Program-made: the position numbers and the translations under genes
The notes under the pieces: generated by a model
Told to the model about the DNA's origin: nothing
Seen by the model: only the letters and a program-made list of their open reading frames with translations
Database searches by the model: none
Source of the DNA: Kiloniella majae
Lineage (GTDB): Bacteria > Pseudomonadota > Alphaproteobacteria > Kiloniellales > Kiloniellaceae
DNA: 64,000 bases
Assembly: GCF_002118315.1 (NCBI RefSeq)
Contig: NZ_MTSZ01000001.1
Coordinates: forward strand, 372,001 to 436,000
Reading direction: 5' to 3'
Shown: positions 43,275-51,049 of the stretch, piece by piece
How the letters are laid out: each line of letters begins with the position of its first letter
Numbering within the stretch: the stretch's first letter is position 1

Positions 43275-43676
43275 ATGCCTTTAAAATTTTCTTCTGCCGC
43301 TTCACCAGAAAACACTAATCGCTATTCAAACAATGCGCCCGATGTTTTCAGTCGTGGAAGCCTGATGTTCACCTATGAACTTTTGCGCAAAAACAATCCA
43401 GAACTGGCATTGACCGTACGTAATATTGTTCATGGAACACCTTTGGATAAATCAGATCAGAATATTGACTGTCAAAACACGGATCACTTTCAGGTACAGC
43501 TAAGCCCCCTTCAGATACGTGCCATCGTCGAAGGACTTGTTGCTCAGGACATTCCCTCTCCCTCCCCTGAAAATATGGGCAAGGTTATCATGGCCAAGGC
43601 ACTGGTTGATGAATGGGCTAAACTAGCCCGAAAAATGCTGCAGGAACTTCCCGAAGAACAAAGTAGCTCGTTTTGA
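43275..43676 (+). CDS. Hypothetical protein
   Basis: I do not recognise this 133-residue soluble protein. It has no signal peptide or membrane segment. The middle shows a possible alpha-helical domain (LSPLQIRAIVEGLVAQDIPS) and the ends are polar. GAGGAAAG precedes the ATG, giving a convincing start. Its stop is six bases from the converging P1 peptidase gene. Confidence 0.6.
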   Translation: MPLKFSSAASPENTNRYSNNAPDVFSRGSLMFTYELLRKNNPELALTVRNIVHGTPLDKSDQNIDCQNTDHFQVQLSPLQIRAIVEGLVAQDIPSPSPENMGKVIMAKALVDEWAKLARKMLQELPEEQSSSF

Positions 43677-43682
43677 TCCTGG

Positions 43683-44846
43683 TTACTTATCTTCATTTTC
43701 CTGTTGCTTGTTCTTTGGATTAATCTTCACCATATCTATTAAAACAGAATGTGGCAGTGCCGGAACAAAATTGCCATCCCGTCCCTCCATGTCTTCATTG
43801 GCGACCATTGAGTTAATGATCGCTTCTTCTGTTGCCTGTATAACCGATTCAAACAGGAAATCCAGATCCGCATCGGGGATAAAGGCGACACTTTGAACAG
43901 CAGGTTTTGTCTCAGCCAAGACATCACCATTGGCTGTTGAAAAGGCCAGAAAGATATCACCGGACCCATGCGCCCCGATCCCGCCGGTTTTCCCCATCCC
44001 CAAAGCCGCCCGACGCGCCAACCGCTTGAGTTGATGCGGAAGCAACGGCGCATCCGTCGCAACAATACCAATAATAGAACTAAGCTCTGTACTGGCGGTC
44101 TGTTCGACCATCTTTGGTTCAGACAACCCTTTACCAATGGGGTGCCCCAGAATTGTCAGATCGTCACGTTTACCAAAGTTCGATTGTACAAAGACACCGA
44201 CAGTGTAATCCCGCCCGGCATAGCCAACCCGACGCGAGGCGGTCCCCGACCCGGCTTTGAAACCAAAGCTCTTCATGCCCGTCCCACCGCCAACACTTCC
44301 CTCTTCTATCGGGCCGGATTTCGCCGTTTCGATTGCCTCGTACACGTGTTCATTCCTGACATGAAAGCCATTAATATCATTCAGAAAACCATCATAAGTT
44401 TCAGCGGCGACAGGCAAGCCAAAACTGTCCAGAAACTCAACAGGGTAAATCTGACTGGCCCAGCGCAGGGTCGCATCCCGGGTCAGACCACAGGCATGGG
44501 TGTTGGTTATGGTAATCGGCAAGGTCAGCAAGCCAACTTCTTCCAGATAGTGAGAAGACGTCAGCTCACCATTTCCGTTAAAGGAAAAACATCCCGCGAA
44601 AACAGGTTTACAGATCTCTGACTTAGGACGAGGTAAAATAGCCGTGACGCCCGTTCGCACAGGGCCTTTGCCAACCTGCAAAGCTCCTTGCCCTTCGATC
44701 AAGGTCGTATAACCGACACTCACCCCGGCAACATCGGTGATTGAATTGTGTTGTCCCGGTTCACCGGGAAATTCCAATCCAAGCCCCGCTGCCCTCATTT
44801 TCCTCGCAGGTGTAGTTTTCTTACTGTTAAAGGAAATATCAGACAT
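43683..44846 (-). CDS. P1 family aminopeptidase (DmpA/BapA type)
   Basis: This 387-residue protein is an N-terminal-nucleophile peptidase of the DmpA/P1 family, which cuts itself into two chains and removes N-terminal residues or beta-peptides. Features are the start GLGLEFPGEPGQHNSITDVAGV, GSVGGGTGMKSFGFKAGSG, and the likely self-cleavage Ser in ELSSIIGIVATDAPLLP, where the new N-terminus forms. ATG 44846 (MSDISFNSK) is chosen; a GTG at 44918 after AGAGGCGAGAAG would add 24 residues. It is cytoplasmic and convergent with the unknown gene at 43275. Confidence 0.87.
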   Translation of the reverse strand: MSDISFNSKKTTPARKMRAAGLGLEFPGEPGQHNSITDVAGVSVGYTTLIEGQGALQVGKGPVRTGVTAILPRPKSEICKPVFAGCFSFNGNGELTSSHYLEEVGLLTLPITITNTHACGLTRDATLRWASQIYPVEFLDSFGLPVAAETYDGFLNDINGFHVRNEHVYEAIETAKSGPIEEGSVGGGTGMKSFGFKAGSGTASRRVGYAGRDYTVGVFVQSNFGKRDDLTILGHPIGKGLSEPKMVEQTASTELSSIIGIVATDAPLLPHQLKRLARRAALGMGKTGGIGAHGSGDIFLAFSTANGDVLAETKPAVQSVAFIPDADLDFLFESVIQATEEAIINSMVANEDMEGRDGNFVPALPHSVLIDMVKINPKNKQQENEDK

Positions 44847-45068
44847 CGCTGGCTTTCTGTTCTTCAATAAAGCATCAAGAGTTCTAGCCCAGTAGTATTG
44901 TCGGAAACCAGTCTTCACGCAACTTCTCGCCTCTTTGATGCCATGCTCGAGAAAAGGCGATAAATGAAGGCTGGCTTCCTATCCCAATAGACAGCCATAA
45001 AGTTCTTGATATACTCTTGAGCCAACAAAACCCCATAATAAACAGGTTGCGGATCAGGGAGGTCGAGA

Positions 45069-45923
45069 ATGTCAGGTGAAATCGTACAATCAACAAACTT
45101 TAGACCTGACCATGACCATACTAATTTTAACACTGCTCTCTGGGTCAGTTCACTCATTGACAATATTGGGAAAAAACATTTTTTCCCGTGGGTTGCTGAT
45201 CAGCTAAAACACGTTATCCCACACGAATTCTGTATGATATTTCAATATCAAAAAGAACAGCGACCACAGGTTCTCTACGACGGATTAAGCCCGCTGGGAT
45301 ATCGGGAAGGTTTGAAAAATTTTCTGCAAAGTACCTGGCAGATTAATCCCTTTTACCACGCCTGTCGCGAAGGTTTGAAGCCCGGTCTGCACACGATGGA
45401 AGCCCTGTCACGGGAAATTTCGTCACGCTCCTATGCAGAGAAATCCAAAAGCCCCCATGATTACAAAATGCGCCCAGATCAAATGGAAGAAATCGGCTAT
45501 GTCACAGATGGTTGGCCACTGGGTATGCAGGAACTTATGCTGGCTATTCCCCTGCCCGGTAATGATGTGATTGAAATTTCTCTGTCGCAAAAAACAGATC
45601 ACGCGGGCAAAAACGCCGCCTTGCTTGAACGCTCGCAAGAATTGGTGCCCATTATCATCAGCGCCATCAAAAAACACTGTGAAGCCCTCGGCTTAACACA
45701 AGAAGCAGCACAGCAAGCTCTTATACCGGACCGCTATGATCTTACACCGAGAGAAGAAAACATCATGGATCTGATCCTATCTGGACACGGATCAGAGGCA
45801 ATTGGCCTTCGCCTTGGCATTGCCCTGCCAACGGTCAAAACGCATCGCAGGAACCTCTATCGCAAGCTTGGTATTTCAACACAGGCAGAGCTTTTTGCGC
45901 TTGTCTCCCAAAGAGTTCACTAG
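45069..45923 (+). CDS. LuxR family transcriptional regulator
   Basis: This 284-residue protein has a C-terminal LuxR helix-turn-helix (about residues 223-283; DLTPREENIMDLILSG, RLGIALPTVKTHRRNLYRKLG). The first 215 residues are a sensor domain without clear AHL-binding signature; the FYHACREGLKPGLHTME region aligns with non-AHL LuxR relatives. AGGGAGG precedes the ATG. The class V PLP enzyme begins 120 bp downstream on the same strand and may be its target. A small TCATCC/GGATGA hairpin lies between them (45963-45978). Confidence 0.88.
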   Translation: MSGEIVQSTNFRPDHDHTNFNTALWVSSLIDNIGKKHFFPWVADQLKHVIPHEFCMIFQYQKEQRPQVLYDGLSPLGYREGLKNFLQSTWQINPFYHACREGLKPGLHTMEALSREISSRSYAEKSKSPHDYKMRPDQMEEIGYVTDGWPLGMQELMLAIPLPGNDVIEISLSQKTDHAGKNAALLERSQELVPIIISAIKKHCEALGLTQEAAQQALIPDRYDLTPREENIMDLILSGHGSEAIGLRLGIALPTVKTHRRNLYRKLGISTQAELFALVSQRVH

Positions 45924-46043
45924 AATTGAGCTTCGCCCTTCAAACCACTGATCATCCCAAACTCATCCTTTAGGATGATTGTTCGGACCAAAGAGGCCTG
46001 ACAACAATCCTTGCAGAACAAAGTGGTTTTTGAGGATTAAATT

Positions 46044-47306
46044 ATGACCTTCCCCATTGAAAGCGTTCGCGCGCAATTCCCTTCCCTGTCCTTGACCGAT
46101 AGCTTAAACGGTAAAGAGCAACGGCGGATCTATCTGGATAATCCCGCCGGGACACAGGTAACATCGCGCGTGATTGAGGCGGTTTCGAACTGTTTTCTTA
46201 ACGCAAATGCCAATCTTGGCGGATACTTTCCAACATCAATTGCCGCAGAAAAGGTCGTTGATGATTGCCATCTGGCCATGGCCGACTTCATGGGGTCTGA
46301 TGATCCCGGCGAAATCATTATCGGCGCGACCATGACAACGCTAACCATGCACATGTCGCGCAGTATCTGTCGTAATTTCAAGCCGGGGGATGAAATCATC
46401 GTCACCCGGATGGATCACGAAGGCAACGTTGCTGCATGGTTAGAGATTGCGCAGGATCTGGATCTGGTGATCAAGTGGGCCGACTTTGACAAGGCGAGCT
46501 GGAAAATCGAACCGGAACATATCAAAGGCCTTATTACTGATAAAACAAAGCTGTTGGCGTTGAACTATGCCAGTAACCTGACCGGGGCCATCAACGACGT
46601 TAAGTCCATTATTGCCGAGGCCCATAAATCTGATGTGCTGGTTTATGTTGATGCGGTTCAACTGGCCCCGCACCACCAGATTGACGTCAAAGACCTGGGC
46701 TGTGATTTCCTGATCTGTTCACCCTACAAATTCTTTGGCCCGCATATCGGGGTTCTTTGGGGCAAACGATCAATACTCGAGAAAATGCACGCCTATAAAT
46801 GCCGCTGTGTACCGGAAACATTGGCAACCAAGTATGAAACCGGCACGCCCGCGATTGAGCTTTTGGCCGGATTGACCGCCGCCATAGATTATTACGCATG
46901 GCTGGGCGGCGAACTGGGCCAGACAGGATCTCGCCGTGCGCAAATGACCACAGCCTTTAGCGCCGCAATAGAATACGAAGAAAACCTGACCAGTCAGCTT
47001 ATCGAAGGCTTGCAAGAAATTGATGGTGTGGAAATCTTTGGCCCCACCGCACATAACCAGATGAAGTCGCGGGTACCCACCGTGTCTATCCGCCACAACA
47101 AAGTAAAGCCGGATCCCCTCGCAAAGGCTTTGAGTGAAGAAAATATCTTCGTCTGGAGTGGCCATAACTATGCCATTGGTGTTGTTGAAAGCCTTGGTAT
47201 TCCAATGGACGAAGGTATCTTGCGTATTGGCATCGCCCATTACAACACCGCCGAGGAAGTAGAGACAATCCTTGGCTCAATCAAAAACATTGTGACCAAC
47301 ATCTAA
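46044..47306 (+). CDS. Class V PLP aminotransferase (cysteine-desulfurase-like)
   Basis: This 420-residue enzyme has the class V aminotransferase fold. The PLP lysine is in CSPYKFFGPHIGVLWG, DAVQLAPHHQIDVKDLG places the pyridine-nitrogen Asp, and IIIGATMTTLTMHMSRSI is near the phosphate site. It is like VC1184-type proteins and not a canonical IscS/SufS; a substrate other than cysteine is likely. GAGGAT precedes the ATG. It follows a LuxR gene and is followed by a good terminator. Confidence 0.85.
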   Translation: MTFPIESVRAQFPSLSLTDSLNGKEQRRIYLDNPAGTQVTSRVIEAVSNCFLNANANLGGYFPTSIAAEKVVDDCHLAMADFMGSDDPGEIIIGATMTTLTMHMSRSICRNFKPGDEIIVTRMDHEGNVAAWLEIAQDLDLVIKWADFDKASWKIEPEHIKGLITDKTKLLALNYASNLTGAINDVKSIIAEAHKSDVLVYVDAVQLAPHHQIDVKDLGCDFLICSPYKFFGPHIGVLWGKRSILEKMHAYKCRCVPETLATKYETGTPAIELLAGLTAAIDYYAWLGGELGQTGSRRAQMTTAFSAAIEYEENLTSQLIEGLQEIDGVEIFGPTAHNQMKSRVPTVSIRHNKVKPDPLAKALSEENIFVWSGHNYAIGVVESLGIPMDEGILRIGIAHYNTAEEVETILGSIKNIVTNI

Positions 47307-47332
47307 CGCTTTACGGCATCCGGCCGATAACA

Positions 47333-47394
47333 AAAAGCCCTCATATCTTCTGCCTCCCCTGCGATATATGGTAGATGTATTATGAGGGCTTTTC
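47333..47394 (+). terminator. Terminator after the class V PLP enzyme
   Basis: AAAAGCCCTCATA and TATGAGGGCTTTT pair over 13 bp, with a 35-base loop, ending in a T-rich stretch. The long loop is unusual, but the arms are perfect. Confidence 0.75.
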
Positions 47395-47450
47395 GTTATG
47401 AGTTTTTTTCGGGTTATCCTCATTTGGGCCTGCTCTCATAAAAGTGAAGG

Positions 47451-47487
47451 TAAATCATATCCCGTGACTGGCCTCGTGTATGATTTA
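47451..47487. promoter_or_regulatory. 9-bp inverted repeat in the gap before the lectin-like gene
   Basis: TAAATCATA (47451-47459) and TATGATTTA (47479-47487) are exact inverted arms 19 bases apart, about 100 bp before the start of the lectin-like gene. It may be an operator. Significance is unknown. Confidence 0.3.
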
Positions 47488-47589
47488 TCGGCCATACTCA
47501 ATACCAAGAAAATGACACGCCTGTTTCAGTTTTTACGCCAACGTTTTGAGCCCCACAGTTTAACCGCATAAAACGGAGATATTCATATC

Positions 47590-48237
47590 ATGACAATATC
47601 AAAAACCTTTGCTGTCGCCGGAACGCTTTTGTTGATGGCAATGCCACACGCAATGGCAGCCGAAGATCACCCTATGGGCTTTTTCGTGACATCTGTCGGT
47701 TCCGGCCAAGGGGGTAATCTTGGTGGTCTGGAAGGCGCGGATGCCCACTGTGCCAAGCTTGCCGAAGCTGCGGGGTCAAAGGGTCGGACATGGCGGGCCT
47801 ATCTCGGCACACAGGAAGAAGGCAAACGCGGTGTCTCCCCGCGGGATCGTATTGGCCTCGGCCCCTGGTATAATGCCAATGGTGTCTTGATTGCCAGTGA
47901 CGTCGACCAGCTTCACCTGAACCCCAACATCGTCATGCGCACTGCTGTTGATGAAAACGGTAATCGTGTTAACGGACGCGGCGACAAACCAAACCAGCAC
48001 GATATCCTCACCGGTGCTATGTCAGACGGCACAGCCTATTTCCCTCGGGATAAAAATGATCACACCTGTAGCAACTGGACCAGTTCCGGCGAAGGTGCCA
48101 CCACGGTCGGCCACCACGACCGCCACGGCGGCGGCAACACATCCTGGAACGCCGCCCACGACAGCCGAGGTTGCAGCCAAAGTGATCTAACTAAAACGGG
48201 AGGCTCCGGCCTGTTCTATTGCTTTGCTGCAGATTAG
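47590..48237 (+). CDS. Secreted lectin-like/collagen-related domain protein
   Basis: This 215-residue protein has a signal peptide (cut after HAMAAE at about residue 24) and a domain with the hallmark GLEGADAHCAKLAEAAGSKG, RAYLGT, IGLGPWYNANG and a cluster of late cysteines (HTCSNWTS, SRGCSQSD, FYCFA) that fits the DUF1554/C-type-lectin-like fold. It is probably secreted or surface attached and may bind sugars or ligands. A His/Gly-rich segment (GHHDRHGGGNTSW) is unusual. CGGAGA precedes the ATG. Confidence 0.72.
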   Translation: MTISKTFAVAGTLLLMAMPHAMAAEDHPMGFFVTSVGSGQGGNLGGLEGADAHCAKLAEAAGSKGRTWRAYLGTQEEGKRGVSPRDRIGLGPWYNANGVLIASDVDQLHLNPNIVMRTAVDENGNRVNGRGDKPNQHDILTGAMSDGTAYFPRDKNDHTCSNWTSSGEGATTVGHHDRHGGGNTSWNAAHDSRGCSQSDLTKTGGSGLFYCFAAD

Positions 48238-48269
48238 AAGGGGTTGCCCCAGATTATAAGAACTTAACA

Positions 48270-48308
48270 AAACAGGCCCAGAAGGAAATCAGCCTGATGG
48301 GCCTGTTT
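48270..48308 (+). terminator. Terminator of the lectin-like gene
   Basis: AAACAGGCCCA and TGGGCCTGTTT form a perfect 11-bp stem with a 17-base loop, 32 bp after the stop. A T run closes the 3' arm. Confidence 0.85.
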
Positions 48309-48396
48309 CTGAATTCAACCGAAGCTGAATCCAGCGCTACCAATCAGAAACATGATGCACCTATTCCAAAGTCTTCGACTTATTTGTCAAAACCCC

Positions 48397-49245
48397 TTAA
48401 TTTTCGGCTTTTCTTGGAGGCGTTCTGTTTATCACATATTTTGAGAGAAAATCACGCATGCGAGTACGCGTACCTTCCCAATTACAAAGCTCAGTCTTTG
48501 GAAATTGGTATGAAATATCCCAGCCTTCAAATGTAGTTTTTGCATTACAAAAACGATTGTTTTTGAAAGATTTACAATTGGCGTAAAAACCATCTTCACG
48601 TTGTATTTTTTTGAGGACTTTTTTTACGTCTAACTCCTGAATTTCCATTGTAGTAAGTGGATAAAAATGTTCTCCATTAGTGAAGGGATAAACATCTTTA
48701 TACTCTGGGTTAGAAAATGTAGGCTCTGAGCCATCACTATAAATAGTTAAGTCACAAAATTGATCTGTTTCTCTGTAATCACCATCCAAAATCGACGAAT
48801 ATTTTGGACCAGAAATAGGCGTAATACCTGAATAAATATCTATATATGATTGATTTCGAGTTAACTCTCTACGCGCTTTACTATAAGCATCCATATCAAG
48901 TACGAGTTTTTCTGTTTCTCTGAGCTTTGGCTCAATTGCCTCGAACGCATAATAATCGAGCCTTAATCCAATTTTCCACTGCGGCCCACCATCCTGATTA
49001 CCTCTGTAAAAATACATATCTGCAGGAAAAGCAAAGCTGATGCTTTCTCCTGTGGTTTGATATTTGTCTTCTCTAGTCGAATTGTATTTATGAAGTGTGA
49101 CTATGATAGGCTCTGAACCTTTATCCACCACAGGCCCCGGGTTTAGCCTTACTGGCACAGAATAAGGATATTTGATGGCATACCAAAGCTTATAGCCAGC
49201 AATAGAAATTATTATCAGAAGGGATGTGGCTATAACTTTACGCAT
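48397..49245 (-). CDS. Membrane-anchored hypothetical protein
   Basis: I do not recognise this 282-residue protein. It has an N-terminal membrane anchor (about residues 4-20; IATSLLIIISIAGYKLWY) and a large exported part that is rich in beta strands, Tyr and Lys. The cysteines (FCDLTIY, ANCKSFKNNRFCNAKT, ELCNWEG) could form disulfides outside the cytoplasm. It stands alone, convergent with the lectin-like gene, whose terminator lies between them. Base composition here is lower in G+C than neighbours, which may signal transfer. Confidence 0.6.
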   Translation of the reverse strand: MRKVIATSLLIIISIAGYKLWYAIKYPYSVPVRLNPGPVVDKGSEPIIVTLHKYNSTREDKYQTTGESISFAFPADMYFYRGNQDGGPQWKIGLRLDYYAFEAIEPKLRETEKLVLDMDAYSKARRELTRNQSYIDIYSGITPISGPKYSSILDGDYRETDQFCDLTIYSDGSEPTFSNPEYKDVYPFTNGEHFYPLTTMEIQELDVKKVLKKIQREDGFYANCKSFKNNRFCNAKTTFEGWDISYQFPKTELCNWEGTRTRMRDFLSKYVINRTPPRKAEN

Positions 49246-49418
49246 CAGATCTATTCAATTCACTACTTAAACTAGTAATTTCACCTTACAGAACACCCTA
49301 TCATTCGCCAACAAAAACAAAACAATGACTTGAAACACCATACTCTTTAAACTTTAAAAATAGTTGTGGTGTTTCATAGATACCAAATTAAAATAACTTA
49401 TTAGCTAAGGAAAATACC

Positions 49419-50000
49419 GTGAAGTGTCTGGTTGTTATTGCGCATCCGTTAAAGGATAGTTTGTGCAAACATCTCGCGAAGGAGGCAATCGCGCATTTAG
49501 AGGCCAAGGGCTATGAGATCACGGTAAAGGATCTCTATGCTGAAAGCTTTGCACCTACCCTCACCCATGCTGAACGGCAGAGTTATTTTACGGAAGAGTT
49601 TGATAGCAGTGTCTTGGAGCAGGACCTTAGACAGTTAAAAGAAACACAATGCCTTGTGCTGATCTTTCCGACGTGGTGGTTTGGTTTTCCCGCCATTCTC
49701 AAGGGCTGGTTTGACCGGGTGTGGGCGCCGGGGCATGCCTATGATCACGCAGATGATAACAAGGCTATTTTGCCCAAGCTCGACAATCTGGTTGAGATGA
49801 AGGTCATTACCACGCTTGGGTCGCCCAGATGGGTTGATCTCTTGATTTTGCGTCAACCTGTCCGGCGGGTTCTCAAAACTGCAATCCGGGGAACCTGCGC
49901 GCCCAAATGTCGCTTTCAGATGCTCTCTCTTTATGCTAGCGAAAGCCTGAGCAAAGAAAAAGTGGATCGTTTTATCCGGAAAATCAGAACACGGTTTTAA
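49419..50000 (+). CDS. NAD(P)H quinone oxidoreductase-like flavoprotein (KefF/NQO1 type)
   Basis: This 193-residue flavodoxin-fold protein has the FMN-phosphate loop VVIAHPLKDSLCK, the LVLIFPTWWFGFPAILKGWFDRV motif (in part) and the GHAYDHADD segment of NAD(P)H:quinone oxidoreductase relatives. It probably reduces quinones or nitro compounds by two electrons. Start is GTG 49419 after AAGGAAAAT. It is a single-gene unit. Confidence 0.88.
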   Translation: MKCLVVIAHPLKDSLCKHLAKEAIAHLEAKGYEITVKDLYAESFAPTLTHAERQSYFTEEFDSSVLEQDLRQLKETQCLVLIFPTWWFGFPAILKGWFDRVWAPGHAYDHADDNKAILPKLDNLVEMKVITTLGSPRWVDLLILRQPVRRVLKTAIRGTCAPKCRFQMLSLYASESLSKEKVDRFIRKIRTRF

Positions 50001-50194
50001 ACCAACGTTCTATAGCCATTTATCTGAACCCTTGCTCACCCGATATTTCATCGGTCGTATAGGCTTATCTATACTTCTCTCTGTACGTCTTGAACAAAAA
50101 ATCAAGTTAAATAACTAAACCAGAAGAACAATCCACTTCGAATCAATTCAATTTTCAGAATTCAAAACTAAAACTAATAATTACGTACTAGCAA

Positions 50195-50587
50195 TTAAAC
50201 TTGAGCAGCGTCCTGCTCGGCCTGATCATCTTTGATGCCACGCTGAACACGATTTACTTCGCTGGAAATTTCAAAAAGAAGCTGCACCATACGTTCGTGC
50301 ATGGACTGTAGACGGGTAATCTTGCTCTGTAGATCAGCAGTTTCAATAACTTCAACATTTGGCGGTAAGCTGGTATTGTCTTCGGATCCTTCCAGCAACC
50401 AAATCATATTCACGCTCAAGACACCGGCCAGCGCGACAAGTTTGTTGGCACGAGGCTCTGAACGATCACTTTCCCAATTATTCATGGTCGAGACTTTAAC
50501 TCCGACACGGCGCGCAAGCTGTGATGCACTCAACCCCTTACTCTTACGTGCTGCCTCGATACGTTCGCCCATCGTGATATATGTCAT
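50195..50587 (-). CDS. XRE-type helix-turn-helix regulator
   Basis: This 130-residue protein begins with a Cro/C1-type helix-turn-helix (about residues 6-60; ARKSKGLSASQLARRVGV, then STMNNWESDRSEPRANK) and ends in a coiled-coil-like helix (about 80-125; SKITRLQSMHERMVQLL) that probably dimerises. It is a likely DNA-binding regulator with unknown targets. The gap to the divergent helicase gene holds a perfect 15-bp inverted repeat. Confidence 0.85.
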   Translation of the reverse strand: MTYITMGERIEAARKSKGLSASQLARRVGVKVSTMNNWESDRSEPRANKLVALAGVLSVNMIWLLEGSEDNTSLPPNVEVIETADLQSKITRLQSMHERMVQLLFEISSEVNRVQRGIKDDQAEQDAAQV

Positions 50588-50665
50588 AAAAATTTCCTAA
50601 TATAATTAAACAAAACATTCATTAAAGAGCTTCGGGGATCATTACTCATATGATAACAACAACAC

Positions 50666-50705
50666 AGAGTGTATCCCTTTAGCACTACCCAAAGGGATAC
50701 ACTCT
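50666..50705. repeat. Perfect 15-bp inverted repeat
   Basis: AGAGTGTATCCCTTT (50666-50680) and AAAGGGATACACTCT (50691-50705) are exact reverse complements separated by 10 bases. It can form a strong hairpin in either strand. It lies 79 bp upstream of the XRE start and 345 bp before the helicase start. It is not followed by a T run, so it is not a typical terminator. Confidence 0.85.
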
Positions 50706-50987
50706 TGAGAACGTCATAACAAGAGAAATTTTTGTGAAAGGGCAAAACCCATCTATTAATTAATTGATTTTAATTATTATTTTTTCAGTAAAATCACATA
50801 ACACGCAAAAAAAGCCTCATCCTGCATCCTAACCACATCTTGTTATTTTCTTTACCTATCCGGTTTATTCTTGCGCTATGAAGACAGATAGCTTGCTGGC
50901 CCTGACATAATATATGCCCCTACAACACATGATCAAAATACCTCACCATAATACAGCCCCGGCATGGCTGCCCCGCAGTATCGTTGA

Positions 50988-51014
50988 TTGACAGAAGGGC
51001 CATTCAGCTATAGT
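50988..51014 (+). promoter_or_regulatory. Sigma-70-like promoter of the DEAD-box helicase
   Basis: TTGACA (50988-50993) and TATAGT (51009-51014) lie 15 bases apart, 35 bp before the start codon. The -35 box is consensus and the -10 box matches five of six positions; the spacer is short. Confidence 0.5.
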
Positions 51015-51049
51015 GAGACCGCACTCTTTTAATTTGAAATTTGGCGATA

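Larger units (their letters stand above)
50588..51049. other. 462-bp intergenic region before the DEAD-box helicase
   Basis: No gene is supported. It holds a perfect 15-bp inverted repeat (50666-50705) and a promoter-like pair of boxes near the helicase start (50988-51014). The rest is AT-rich. Confidence 0.6.

Noticed and set aside
45963-45978. TCATCC/GGATGA hairpin between luxR-type and PLP enzyme genes
   Set aside because: Six-base stem and weak T stretch; too small to call as terminator on its own.
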